Shown piece after piece: positions 1-8,680 of a DNA stretch of 64,000 nt. Origin of the DNA: Flavivirga spongiicola (GTDB lineage: Bacteria; Bacteroidota; Bacteroidia; Flavobacteriales; Flavobacteriaceae). Each line of letters opens with the position of its first letter. Position 1 is the stretch's first letter. Where the stretch lies: positions 4,105,001 through 4,169,000 of the forward strand of contig NZ_JAUOEO010000001.1 in the NCBI RefSeq assembly GCF_030540825.1. The letters run 5' to 3'. The translations under genes were made by a program, and so were the position numbers. The notes under the pieces are model-generated. The model ran no database searches, was not told where the DNA came from, and saw only the letters and a list, made by a program, of their open reading frames with translations.

Positions 1-834
1 AAAGCTAGCCCAATTAATTGTGAAATGTTTATCATTAATCATTTGTTGAGATATGATGCCATTTTCTTCGTTAGAGTATCTCGATACTACAGGAGCTTTA
101 AAGTAATATTCCATTTTTTTGCGCACAACATCATAAAGACTCTCGGACGTAGCAATAATAGATTTAACATTACACTCTAATGGTAACGATTTTACTTTAT
201 CTAAATACTTGCATATCTTCTCAAAACCAGTAGGATATCCTATGAAGCCCTTAGGCTGATTATCATTTTTTATTTTGGAAATAAGTTTTTCTATTTTACT
301 ATCTGTTAAATCGGCTTCAACGTCAATTTGAATAATATTCATTAATTTTCTTAAGAGAAATGATTTTTTATATTTTTCAACCCATAGCCTAATAAAAAGA
401 AGTTGATCTCCAATTGTGAAACCAACAGAATTAGCAAAATAAATAACATCTGCTTTATTTCGTCTTTTCTTTCTTTTAGTTTGATAAATTTGAAAAGGAG
501 TACCTGTTGATCCACTACTACTAACTTTATGTAAACCCGTTGATGTCTTTGGGATTATATTTATTAAATCTAAATCTTGTTTTATAATCGATTTATCAAC
601 AATAGGAAAATCATCAAGAGTTTTATAATATTTGTATTGATTATAAAATTTAGAGGAATTAACAGCTGTATCTAATAATTCTTTTAATATAGGTGCGTTC
701 CTTTTTTGAAGTTGACTAAATGATTTAATTTTAAAACTTTGTTTAATATCATTTAAATCTTTTTTCAAATGACCACCTTCTAAACTGTCCAATATCCAGA
801 AGCTTTTAAGACGTATTTTATTAATTAAGCTCAT
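1..834 (-). CDS. CapK/PaaK-like adenylate-forming enzyme (3' end outside window)
   Basis: This gene reads leftward from an ATG at 834 and stays open for 278 codons to the window edge, so its C-terminus is missing. Residues 105-114 carry the Ser/Thr/Gly-rich ATP-binding loop SSSGSTGTPF of the ANL adenylating superfamily. Further on, ATSESL and SRYSNEENG match the core motifs of phenylacetate-CoA-ligase-like CapK proteins, which are common at the ends of capsule loci. Family knowledge says such enzymes activate a carboxylic acid with ATP; the substrate here cannot be read from sequence. It lies 43 bp downstream of the sugar-transferase gene in the same direction, so it is probably the last or a late gene of the leftward capsule operon. 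It may supply an activated acyl or amino-acid group for polymer decoration (inference). Confidence 0.8.
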   Translation of the reverse strand, partial: MSLINKIRLKSFWILDSLEGGHLKKDLNDIKQSFKIKSFSQLQKRNAPILKELLDTAVNSSKFYNQYKYYKTLDDFPIVDKSIIKQDLDLINIIPKTSTGLHKVSSSGSTGTPFQIYQTKRKKRRNKADVIYFANSVGFTIGDQLLFIRLWVEKYKKSFLLRKLMNIIQIDVEADLTDSKIEKLISKIKNDNQPKGFIGYPTGFEKICKYLDKVKSLPLECNVKSIIATSESLYDVVRKKMEYYFKAPVVSRYSNEENGIISQQMINDKHFTINWASF

Positions 835-877
835 TTTTTTTGGTCTAGTAATTCTAATCGCTTAAAGTTAATTATTT

Positions 878-1498
878 TTAAGCTTCTTTGGTATTGTTGC
901 TTCTTAATTCTTTTAAGTCTAGCATTTCTGGATCATATAAAGTATTGTCATAAACAAATACTTTACGAATTGTTTTAAAAAATATAGAGACATCATTAGA
1001 AAAAGATAATTTTTTGACATATTCTACATCTTTGGCTAGTTTATCATCCCAATTCAACAAATTTCTACCAGAAATTTGCGCCAAACCTGTTACTCCAGGC
1101 TTAACTGTATGTCTTATTTTCTCCTCAGTCGTATAATATGGGAGGTAGCGAACTCTTAACGGTCTGGGGCCAATTAAACTCATATCCCCCTTAATAATAT
1201 TAATTAATTGAGGAATTTCATCTAAAGATGTTTTTCTTATAAATGTGCCAAATTTAGTAACTCTGTCTGCATCAGGTAATAATATGCCATTTTCGTCCTT
1301 TTTATCGGTCATAGACTTGAATTTGATGATATTAAATATTTTTTCATCTTTACCTGGACGTCTTTGGTAAAAGAAAGGGTTTCCTTTATTAATAAATAAT
1401 AATATAAGGTAAACAATTATTCCAATTGGAGAGAGAACTATTAATCCAGTGAAAGCCAAAAAAAAGTCAATAATTCTTTTAAAAAAATTCTTGTACAT
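878..1498 (-). CDS. Small phosphoglycosyl transferase (bacterial sugar transferase, PglC-like)
   Basis: At 206 residues this is the minimal monotopic phosphoglycosyl transferase type (PglC, WcaJ C-terminal domain). It moves a phospho-sugar from a UDP-sugar to undecaprenyl phosphate and so starts repeat-unit synthesis on the inner membrane. A hydrophobic N-terminal re-entrant helix (residues 11-36) is followed by the basic QRRPG motif (46-49), the catalytic Asp-Glu pair in SLDEIPQ (93-94), IGPRPLR, and KPGVTGLAQISGRN. All family hallmarks are intact. A decayed copy of its first 46 codons lies at 2977-3116, upstream of the other ATP-grasp gene's relic partner. A TATTTTTG box sits at 1531-1538 on this strand. 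A second phosphoglycosyl transferase is encoded at 41763-42356, so which one starts the main polymer is unresolved. Confidence 0.92.
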   Translation of the reverse strand: MYKNFFKRIIDFFLAFTGLIVLSPIGIIVYLILLFINKGNPFFYQRRPGKDEKIFNIIKFKSMTDKKDENGILLPDADRVTKFGTFIRKTSLDEIPQLINIIKGDMSLIGPRPLRVRYLPYYTTEEKIRHTVKPGVTGLAQISGRNLLNWDDKLAKDVEYVKKLSFSNDVSIFFKTIRKVFVYDNTLYDPEMLDLKELRSNNTKEA

Positions 1499-1530
1499 TT
1501 TATCTTTAGTAGGTTATTGTTAAACAAACC

Positions 1531-1538
1531 CAAAAATA
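1531..1538 (-). promoter_or_regulatory. Candidate -7 box (TATTTTTG) for the sugar transferase
   Basis: On the minus strand this octamer matches the Bacteroidetes -7 consensus TAnnTTTG and lies about 33 nt before the ATG at 1498. No clear TTG was found at -33. In the decayed duplicate the final G of the box is A, so that copy would be weaker. Confidence 0.35.
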
Positions 1539-1559
1539 ATACTATCTGTGGCTTTTAAG

Positions 1560-1600
1560 TCATTATTACGTTCTTGTATGCTATTTTATCGATGAATGAT
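1560..1600 (-). repeat. 41-bp perfectly conserved repeat, copy 1
   Basis: These 41 bases recur without a mismatch at 3175-3215. The copy sits about 22 bp upstream of the candidate -7 box of the sugar-transferase gene. Similarity between the two intergenic regions stops abruptly beyond this element on the high-coordinate side. On the other side the two copies run on as a recognisable but mutated alignment into the sugar-transferase 5' end. It ends in TCATT and AATGA, a short inverted pair, and contains ATCGAT. It could be a regulator-binding site or an RNA leader element; function is unknown. Confidence 0.7.
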
Positions 1601-1742
1601 AAGGGGAGATATTTAAGATAATTTCAAGATATTGGTGTTTTATTTAAATATAGGGAAGTTTAAATGTTCTGCTACTTTTATATCAACAACGTAATTGGTT
1701 AACATTTAAGTTGTTATAGCTGATTTGGTTTTTCTAAAGGTT

Positions 1743-2780
1743 TTATGTTATATCTAGTATTTCTTTAAATAATGGATGTGTACAGTAGCCTCCATAACAA
1801 ACATCAGTAATGCTTAGGGTAGGTGTATTATTACCCTCAACGATAATTGGACCATTAAGAGTAATAGCAATGTCCCAACCAACTATTTTGTTAGGTAAAT
1901 GTTTTGCTGCTGTTTTAGCCAATTCACATGCTTCCATAAAAAAAGGTACTTTAAAATTTTCTAGCACGGCACCTGTATTTGGGTGTTTTGTAAATACTTT
2001 GGCTCCTTTATTGAAATCTTGCATTCCTATACCCTGAAGTACTCCAGTGGTCATGTTCACCGAAATATAAAATCCACCTGCGCTACCATTATCTATAACA
2101 CTATCTCCGATTCCAAAACGCATAACAACTGATAAGATATGAATGTTGTTTGCTAAATCTATATAAGTTTCTATTCTAAGCGTATTAACAGATTTTGAGT
2201 GAATTTTGTTTATTTCTAGATGTTGTTTAATTACTTCTTGATGAACAAAACTGTTAGCAAGTAAGAAGTCTGCATTGTTTTTTATTTGGTTTTTGAAAGT
2301 GTTTTTTTTTAAAAGTATCGCACCTTCTCCTCCTTCTAAATCCAAAAGTTTTAAGAAAAGGCTTTCTTGCTTGCTAGTTTCAAATATATTGTCAAAAAAA
2401 TCAATTAAATCTGATGTTTTCGTTATTGTGCTAATATCTTTATTGTAAACATAATTGTTTTTAAGATTATAGCTTACGAGCTCTGGAATAGGTAAATTAA
2501 AGTTTTTGAGATAAAAATTCATGCTTAATTTGTTACCTAAAATTGAGCTAATTTCTGAGAAGACTATGTTTTTTGATCGAATGACCTTTGTAAACTGTTT
2601 TAAACTTAAGTAATTAGTGTAATTCTTAATTTCTTTCCTATATAAAAACTTTCTGAAATAATCTGTAGGGAGTTCTTTTTTTACCCAAGCATAATGGATA
2701 ATCTCTTTTATCATTCTAAAAACCCCTTTTTTATTTGGGTCATTGATAAAATGTCTTAAATAAGTAATTTTCGAAATCAT
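1743..2780 (-). CDS. Sugar-transfer-associated ATP-grasp enzyme, copy 1
   Basis: The 345-residue product matches the sugar-transfer-associated ATP-grasp family, a relative of alpha-L-glutamate ligases found in polysaccharide loci. Visible family features are the RxFLYRKE segment near residue 45, the glycine-rich GGEGA loop near 150, IHSKSVNTLRIET near 192, and the C-terminal metal/ATP-binding GWDIAI...IIVEGN near 303-317. ATP-grasp enzymes join a carboxylate to an amine or similar nucleophile through an acyl phosphate, so attachment of an amino acid or acid to a sugar is plausible but unproven. A paralog at 3330-4370 is about half identical by eye. In the glycine loop this copy has LDLEGGEGA where the paralog has LDAQGGKGI, so the copies may differ in activity or substrate. 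The gene begins 16 bp after the relic glycosyltransferase end. Confidence 0.82.
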   Translation of the reverse strand: MISKITYLRHFINDPNKKGVFRMIKEIIHYAWVKKELPTDYFRKFLYRKEIKNYTNYLSLKQFTKVIRSKNIVFSEISSILGNKLSMNFYLKNFNLPIPELVSYNLKNNYVYNKDISTITKTSDLIDFFDNIFETSKQESLFLKLLDLEGGEGAILLKKNTFKNQIKNNADFLLANSFVHQEVIKQHLEINKIHSKSVNTLRIETYIDLANNIHILSVVMRFGIGDSVIDNGSAGGFYISVNMTTGVLQGIGMQDFNKGAKVFTKHPNTGAVLENFKVPFFMEACELAKTAAKHLPNKIVGWDIAITLNGPIIVEGNNTPTLSITDVCYGGYCTHPLFKEILDIT

Positions 2781-2796
2781 AATTATTATTTTTCAA

Positions 2797-2976
2797 TTAT
2801 AATTGATTATACTCTTCTAATATGGCTTTCCAAACACTTTTTTACTTACAATTTTTAAAAAATTCTCTCTGATTTTATTCTCGTTTCTTTTAATTTGTCA
2901 TTATTCGACAAAGTAAATTTCATGGTTTTGCATAATGAATCTACATGCTTTTTAGGAATTATCAAGCCATTGTATT
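2797..2976 (-). pseudogene. Relic 3' end of a GT4 glycosyltransferase gene
   Basis: Read leftward, this stretch encodes NGLIIPKKHVDSL and later VWKAILEEYNQL followed by a stop. These align with the last 58 residues of the intact glycosyltransferase at 4453-5613 (NGYIIPKKDTNSL and VWKAILSEYKEL). The two halves are in different frames and a TAA interrupts the first, so it cannot be translated as a unit. No glycosyltransferase sequence lies upstream of it; it abuts the sugar-transferase relic directly. This is what a partial tandem duplication with one endpoint inside the glycosyltransferase gene would leave. Confidence 0.85.
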
Positions 2977-3116
2977 ATCTGGTCATCTTTGATAAAAAAA
3001 TGAATTTTCTTTATTAATAAATATTAAGTAAACGCTCAAACCAATAGGGGCGAGCACTATTAATTCTGAGAATGTCAAAAAGAAGTCAATAATTCTTTTA
3101 AAAAATTCTCGTATGT
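2977..3116 (-). pseudogene. Relic 5' end of a sugar-transferase gene
   Basis: Read leftward, this encodes FFKRIIDFFLTFSELIVLAPIG and later NSFFYQR, aligning with residues 5-47 of the intact sugar transferase at 878-1498. The start ATG has become ACA (3114-3116), one T has been lost from the following T run, and the CGT codon of QRRPG has become a TGA stop (2983-2985). Similarity ends one or two codons later at the joint with the glycosyltransferase relic. It is the other half of the duplication joint. Confidence 0.85.
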
Positions 3117-3174
3117 TTTTATCTTTTGTAGGTACGTGATAAGACTAAAAATAATATTATTTGTGGTTTTTAAA

Positions 3175-3215
3175 TCATTATTACGTTCTTGTATGCTATT
3201 TTATCGATGAATGAT
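3175..3215 (-). repeat. 41-bp perfectly conserved repeat, copy 2
   Basis: Identical over 41 bases to 1560-1600. It lies upstream of the dead sugar-transferase relic, where it no longer appears to serve an intact gene, yet it carries no substitution while neighbouring sequence in both copies has many. Confidence 0.7.
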
Positions 3216-3329
3216 CGATTATAATGATTTATATTGAAATTTTTTCAGTATTTGTTTCAGTCACCTGAGAGTTAGTAATTTATAAATATTTTAATAATCT
3301 GTCTCTCGTTAAAATTAACATAGAATGGA

Positions 3330-4370
3330 CTATACCTCATTTAGCATTTCTTTAATCAAAGGATGTTTTAAATAACCGCCATATGCCACATCTGTCATAT
3401 CCATACCCGGAGTTTGATTACCTTCTATAATAACCGGTCCAGTAGGAGTAATGGCTACATCCCATCCAATAATTCTATTGGGTAAATATTGAGCTGCTTT
3501 TTTTGATAATTCGCAGGCTTCATTAAAAAATGGCACTTCAATTCCTTCAAGAATGATATTTGTATCGGGGTGTTTTTCATAAACTTGACTTCCTTGAGTA
3601 AAATCTTGTCGACCAACCCCTTGAATTAGACCAGTATCTAAATTCACAGAAACATAAAAGCCTCCTTTACTGGCATTATCAACAATATTGTTACCAACTC
3701 CAAAGCGTATAACAACAGATAAAACTTCCATGTTATTTTTATTATTCAAGCATGTTTCAATCCTTAATGTGTTAATCGATTTAGAATGTATTTTATTTAA
3801 AGAAGGATGTTGCTCAATGACTTCTTCATGCAAGAAACTTGTTTTAAGCAAGTTATTTAAATGTTTATTAATTTGCCCTTCCAGAGATTCTTTTTTAATT
3901 AAAAAAATACCTTTGCCACCTTGAGCATCTAAAGGTTTTAAAAAAAGCTCATTATATGGGCTTTTTTCAAAAACATTAGAGAAATAATCAATCAAATCAT
4001 TTTTATTGTTTATTGCATAGACATTATTATCAAAATAAAAATGGTTTTTCAAATTATAACTTACCAATTTTGGCATTGGTAAGTGTATACTTGAAAAATA
4101 AGAATGCATACTTAGCTTATTGTCTAGAATAGAACTAATTTCTGGAAAAACCATTTTTTTTGAAAAAATAAGCTTCTCGTATTGCCTATAACCTAAATAG
4201 GCTGTATAGTTTTTAACCTCTTTTCTATATAGAAATCTTCTAAAATAGTCCAGTGGTAATTCTTTTTTAACATACCAAAAATGAATTATTTCTATGAACA
4301 TTCTTCCCCAACCTTTTTTATTAGGGTCGCTAAAGAAAAATTTAAAATTACCAATTCTTTTAAGTGACAT
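3330..4370 (-). CDS. Sugar-transfer-associated ATP-grasp enzyme, copy 2
   Basis: The 346-residue product is a paralog of 1743-2780 with the same layout: DPNKKG near residue 15, RRFLYRKE near 44, a glycine loop LDAQGGKGI near 150, IHSKSINTLRIET near 192 and GWDVAI...VIIEGN near 303-317. The lysine in this loop (GGKG) is closer to the usual ATP-grasp phosphate loop than the GGEG of copy 1. It lies 82 bp downstream of the intact GT4 gene, so this copy keeps the original upstream neighbour, while copy 1 keeps the original downstream neighbour, the sugar transferase. It probably ligates an amino acid or other acid to a sugar or glycan intermediate (family-level inference). Confidence 0.83.
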   Translation of the reverse strand: MSLKRIGNFKFFFSDPNKKGWGRMFIEIIHFWYVKKELPLDYFRRFLYRKEVKNYTAYLGYRQYEKLIFSKKMVFPEISSILDNKLSMHSYFSSIHLPMPKLVSYNLKNHFYFDNNVYAINNKNDLIDYFSNVFEKSPYNELFLKPLDAQGGKGIFLIKKESLEGQINKHLNNLLKTSFLHEEVIEQHPSLNKIHSKSINTLRIETCLNNKNNMEVLSVVIRFGVGNNIVDNASKGGFYVSVNLDTGLIQGVGRQDFTQGSQVYEKHPDTNIILEGIEVPFFNEACELSKKAAQYLPNRIIGWDVAITPTGPVIIEGNQTPGMDMTDVAYGGYLKHPLIKEMLNEV

Positions 4371-4452
4371 ACTCTTTTGAATTAATATTATTAATTTAGA
4401 CGCTCATCATTATGATGGATAGTTTCTTTATAACTTAGAGTTTTTTATTCAT

Positions 4453-5613
4453 CTAGAGTTCTTTATACTCGCTCAGTATAGCTTTCCAAACATTTTTTTG
4501 CTCATAGTTTTCCAAGATAATCTTTCTCGATTTTTGCCCCATTTCTTTTAATCTGCCATTATTTGACAAAGTAGATTTCATTGACTCATATAGCGAGTTT
4601 GTATCCTTTTTGGGGATTATATAACCGTTTTCATTATGTTTGATTATTTCATTACATCCATTTATATCTGTAACAATACAGGCTAGCTCCATAGAGCTTG
4701 CTTGCATGACAACATTAGGAAATCCTTCTCTATAACTCGGGAATGCTAAAACGTTCGATATAGAAAAGTAAGGTCTTACATCATTGGTCCAACCAGTTTC
4801 AATTATATTAGTATTGGCTTCAATTAGTTTTGTTGTTTCTGAAAATAATGGGTCTAACTCCTTTTCGTAATTGCCAACTAAAATTAATTTTATATTATCA
4901 AAACTTTTGTTTAAATTATCAAAGGCCTCAACGAGTTCATTAATTCCCTTATCTTTAACTAGTCTGCCTACAAAAATAAACACAAAATCGTTTTCTTTTA
5001 TTTTTAAAGAATCTCTTAATGATTTTTTTTGTAATTGATTATAAAGTTTTGGGTCAAAATGATTTGTGTCAATACCATTAGAACTACCTTTTGCAATAAC
5101 CTCTATTTTTGATTTTTTAGCTAACTTTTCGTTTAACATAATTTCTCTTAGACCAAATGAATTTGGATATACTTTGGTAGCGCAGAAATAGGTTAGCTTG
5201 TCAACATAAACAAGTAATTTTTTTTTAAACCCTTTAGCTTCTACTAATGGTAATCCCGCAACTGTATGAAGTCTGTTAGGTACTTTTGCCAATTTCGCAG
5301 CAATCATTCCTACTGTTCCTGCCTTTGGGGTATGAGAATGAACGATATATGGTTTTTCTTTTTTTAATATTTTATACAATTTAGTAACGGCCATTAAATC
5401 TTTTATTGGAGTAATTTTTCTTGTCATCTCCAGATTAATTGTCCTAACACCTTCATTTTTCGCTAGTATTTCTAATTGATTTTTATTTCCCTTTGAAGAT
5501 ACTCCAACAACCTCAAAATATTGCGAAATATATTTTAACTGACCTTTTAGTAAGGTTGTTAATGACCCAGGAACAGTTGTTATTCTAAATATTTTTTTCT
5601 TATCCTTATTCAT
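4453..5613 (-). CDS. GT4-family glycosyltransferase (CapM/WbpT-like)
   Basis: A 386-residue GT-B fold glycosyltransferase. The N-terminal domain has the family stretch HSHTPKAG near residue 92. The C-terminal domain has FVGRLVKDKGI and REGFPNVVMQASSMELACIV followed by DINGCNEII. The usual second glutamate of the E-x7-E motif is a glutamine here, a form I also associate with capsule GT4 enzymes of Bacteroidetes, so it is not evidence of inactivity. It acts at the cytoplasmic face of the inner membrane, adding a sugar to the lipid-linked repeat. Its start overlaps the end of the upstream amidotransferase gene by 8 bp, indicating translational coupling. Its last 58 codons are duplicated as a relic at 2797-2976. 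Confidence 0.9.
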   Translation of the reverse strand: MNKDKKKIFRITTVPGSLTTLLKGQLKYISQYFEVVGVSSKGNKNQLEILAKNEGVRTINLEMTRKITPIKDLMAVTKLYKILKKEKPYIVHSHTPKAGTVGMIAAKLAKVPNRLHTVAGLPLVEAKGFKKKLLVYVDKLTYFCATKVYPNSFGLREIMLNEKLAKKSKIEVIAKGSSNGIDTNHFDPKLYNQLQKKSLRDSLKIKENDFVFIFVGRLVKDKGINELVEAFDNLNKSFDNIKLILVGNYEKELDPLFSETTKLIEANTNIIETGWTNDVRPYFSISNVLAFPSYREGFPNVVMQASSMELACIVTDINGCNEIIKHNENGYIIPKKDTNSLYESMKSTLSNNGRLKEMGQKSRKIILENYEQKNVWKAILSEYKEL

Positions 5614-7507
5614 TTATGTATGTATTGTAGTACCACTTTTGAAAACAGTAGAAAGACCAAACTTTGAATGTATTGTCCTTACTACCAGATAAATGGTTTT
5701 TTACAAGTTTAATGATACTGTCTGTATTAAAAATCCCTTGTTTTTCTAGACGTTTTCTTTCAATGAAACCTTCTAACTCATTTTTAAGAATCGTTTTTAG
5801 CCAATCACCTACGGGCACGCCAAATCCACTTTTAGATTTGTCTAAGAACTTTTCTGGAAATTGATCTTTAAATGCTTCTTTTAAAATATGTTTTTTATCC
5901 CAACCTTTTATAAGGTAGTTTTCAGGTAATGTATTTGTGTAATCCCATAATTTTTTATTTAAAAACGGTGCTCTACATTCCAGAGAATTTAGCATACTTG
6001 TACGGTCTACTTTAACCAACATATCTCCTTCTAAACTAATATGTCTATCTATTTCTCTAAAATCATTTAATGTTTTAGGTTTTTCTAATCCAAATAAGGT
6101 TTGATATTCTTGAAAAACATTTCCAATATGCCAGTTAGGCCTAATAATTTCCGAGACTTCATTACTAGTGTTTCCTAAAGAAATAATATCCCAATAAAAT
6201 GCTCCATTATAATCAACACTGTTTAGAATCCTTTTTAACTTGTATCTTTTTCCTCTATTGTCTCTATTGGTTTTTAGCAAAGATTTTGATGTTTTTAAGA
6301 AAACCTTATGGATAGCTTGGGGTATATACGAGGTATACATATTATTTATTTTACCCATATAATGTTTATTGTATCCACCAAAGACTTCATCGCCACCATC
6401 ACCGGTTAGAGCTACTTTTACACTTGTACTGGTTTTTTGTGAAACAAGGAAAGTTGGTAGGGCAGAGGAGTCAGCAAAAGGTTCATCAAAATTTAAAATG
6501 ATATCATGGATATTATGTTTTAAATCATTTTCATCTATAATAAACTCATTATGATTACTATTAATGAGTTTAGCAACTAATCTGGATTTGTCAGACTCAT
6601 CATATCCTGCATTTTTAAACCCTATTGAGAACGTATCAATTTTGGAATCTACGCCTTGTGATAAACAAAGAGAAACTACTGAAGAATCAACACCACCTGA
6701 TAGAAAGGTTCCTAATGGCACATCAGAAATAGACCGACTCATCACGCTATCGTAAACCAGGTTTTTTACGTCCTCAGTTGCTTTTCCAAAAGAAATATTT
6801 TTCTTCTCAGGCGTTTCTTCTGGGTTAATTTTATTTATGCTAATGTTAGCTTTTGCTATGTCATATTCAATATAATGATTGGCTTCTAATTTTTTAATAC
6901 CATCATAAATCGTATACGGTGCTGGTATATAAGTAAGCCTAAAATATAAATTCAAGCCCTTTTTACTAATCTCAGGCTTTTTATCTATTATTTTAATTAT
7001 CGATTTTAGCTCTGATGCCCAAATTAATTGATTACCATCTTTAAAATAATATAAGGGCTTTTCTCCAAAAAAGTCCCTGGTTATATATAACTTATTCTTG
7101 TTTTTATCATAGATACTAAAGGCAAACATACCATCTAGCTCTTTGAAAGACTCTACACCATGTTTTTCATACAGTTTTAAAATAACTTCAGTATCACTTG
7201 TTGTTGAGAAGCTAACGCCTTCTTCTATTAGCTTTGATTTTAATTCTCTGTAGTTATAGATTTCGCCATTAAAAACAATGACTATATTCTTATCACTGGA
7301 GAAAATAGGTTGCTTTCCAGAACTTAAATCAATAATAGACAATCTTCTCATTGCCATAGCGATAGAGTAGGAGTCGTTTGATTCGTTGAATACACCATCT
7401 TCATCGGGACCACGATGAAAGATTAAGTCATTCATTATATTCATATCAGCTTTTAGCTGTTCCTCACTTTCTCGATTAAATTTTATGTATCCGTTAATTC
7501 CACACAT
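5606..7507 (-). CDS. Asparagine-synthase-like glutamine amidotransferase, capsule copy 1
   Basis: The 633-residue protein begins MCGINGY, giving the Cys2 nucleophile of the class II glutaminase domain. FNGEIYNYREL (80-90), DTEV and RDFFGEKPLYY follow. The synthetase domain has the pyrophosphate loop SGGVDSS (270-276), TGDGGDEVFGGY and DRTSMLNSLECRAPFL. The length matches AsnB relatives. In polysaccharide loci such enzymes (WbpS, WbtH) are thought to amidate uronic acids to uronamides. The four nucleotide-sugar genes at 15939-20771 would supply such uronic acids. It may alternatively make free asparagine, but its placement between glycosyltransferases and the existence of a second copy at 25686-27491 argue for polymer modification. 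Confidence 0.88.
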   Translation of the reverse strand: MCGINGYIKFNRESEEQLKADMNIMNDLIFHRGPDEDGVFNESNDSYSIAMAMRRLSIIDLSSGKQPIFSSDKNIVIVFNGEIYNYRELKSKLIEEGVSFSTTSDTEVILKLYEKHGVESFKELDGMFAFSIYDKNKNKLYITRDFFGEKPLYYFKDGNQLIWASELKSIIKIIDKKPEISKKGLNLYFRLTYIPAPYTIYDGIKKLEANHYIEYDIAKANISINKINPEETPEKKNISFGKATEDVKNLVYDSVMSRSISDVPLGTFLSGGVDSSVVSLCLSQGVDSKIDTFSIGFKNAGYDESDKSRLVAKLINSNHNEFIIDENDLKHNIHDIILNFDEPFADSSALPTFLVSQKTSTSVKVALTGDGGDEVFGGYNKHYMGKINNMYTSYIPQAIHKVFLKTSKSLLKTNRDNRGKRYKLKRILNSVDYNGAFYWDIISLGNTSNEVSEIIRPNWHIGNVFQEYQTLFGLEKPKTLNDFREIDRHISLEGDMLVKVDRTSMLNSLECRAPFLNKKLWDYTNTLPENYLIKGWDKKHILKEAFKDQFPEKFLDKSKSGFGVPVGDWLKTILKNELEGFIERKRLEKQGIFNTDSIIKLVKNHLSGSKDNTFKVWSFYCFQKWYYNTYINE

Positions 7508-7526
7508 GAATAAACTCTTATTTCTT

Positions 7527-8672
7527 TTAATTAATTGAACTTATAATATCTATATATTCTTTCAATATTTTATTTTTTCTAAAATTTTCTGAACGTTTTA
7601 AAACATTAGTTTTACATGTGTTTAAAAAATCTTTATTAGAAATAAAATATTCAATTCCTTTAGCCATTAATTCAACGTTTTTTACAGGAACTAATATTCC
7701 GTAATCAGTTTTCATTGTATCATTTTTAACGCTTTCTAATTCCATGATTTCACTTGGCCCAGATTTACAATTTGTTGTTAAAATGGGTAAGCCGCAAGAC
7801 ATAGCTTCAAGTAATACATTAGGAAAGCCTTCATGATTTGAACCAAATACAAATAAGTCAGCTTTTTTTAAGTATTTATATGGATTAGGGTCAAAACCAA
7901 CTAAAATAACTTGTTGTTCTAATTTTAGTTTTTTGATTTTAAGTTCTAATTCCTCTTTCATGTTTCCAGCGCCAAGTATATATAATCTTAAGTTTGGATT
8001 ATTCAACTTACTCATTGCATCTATAAGTAAACTATGATTTTTTCCAACATCTAGGCGACCAATTGTTACTAGGTTAAATTTTGTATTGTCATAAAAGCCC
8101 TCTAAAGCTTCTATTTTATTTATTTTTTCTAAATCAATTGGGTTATGAATTACCTTCATTTTGTTGACAGGTACATTAAAATTATCTATTAAATCATGAG
8201 AATTCCCATAAGAATTCGATATTACGATATCGGACTTCTTATATAGTACACGAATCATTTTTTTATTAAAAAAGGATTGAAAATTTTTGTAGCTATATTG
8301 AAGACTAGGATATGCACGCTCATTAGTAATTATTTTAAATCTATGGCGTGTTAACTTGCTTGAAATAATATTTATAAAAGAGGGTCTCGTTAAAAAACTT
8401 ATACTATGACTTATTCTTAGAGTTCTTATTAATCTTGAATATTTATATGCCAAAAACGGAATCTTTAATGTTTTGATTATACCATTTTCGCCAAAACTAG
8501 ATTTTTCTAAATAGTGTATTTCAATTTCTTCAGGTATTTCGTATTTAATAGTTGGATTCATTAAAATTAAATGAACTTTAATTTTATTTTCAATACAATA
8601 TGCCAATAGATAAGATACGACTCTTTCTGCACCACCACCAGCTAACGAGTAAATTAAAATTCCAAGACTCAT
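7527..8672 (-). CDS. GT4-family glycosyltransferase
   Basis: A 381-residue GT-B enzyme. The N-terminal GGGAERVV near residue 12 is the glycine-rich acceptor-side loop. The C-terminal domain has TIGRLDVGKNHSLLIDA near 205, GFDPNPYKYL, and a canonical E-x7-E nucleotide-sugar motif in NHEGFPNVLLEAMSCGLPI. It sits in the middle of the leftward operon, 19 bp from the amidotransferase gene and 8 bp from the next glycosyltransferase gene. The donor sugar cannot be predicted from sequence alone. Confidence 0.9.
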   Translation of the reverse strand: MSLGILIYSLAGGGAERVVSYLLAYCIENKIKVHLILMNPTIKYEIPEEIEIHYLEKSSFGENGIIKTLKIPFLAYKYSRLIRTLRISHSISFLTRPSFINIISSKLTRHRFKIITNERAYPSLQYSYKNFQSFFNKKMIRVLYKKSDIVISNSYGNSHDLIDNFNVPVNKMKVIHNPIDLEKINKIEALEGFYDNTKFNLVTIGRLDVGKNHSLLIDAMSKLNNPNLRLYILGAGNMKEELELKIKKLKLEQQVILVGFDPNPYKYLKKADLFVFGSNHEGFPNVLLEAMSCGLPILTTNCKSGPSEIMELESVKNDTMKTDYGILVPVKNVELMAKGIEYFISNKDFLNTCKTNVLKRSENFRKNKILKEYIDIISSIN

Positions 8673-8680
8673 ATAAATTA

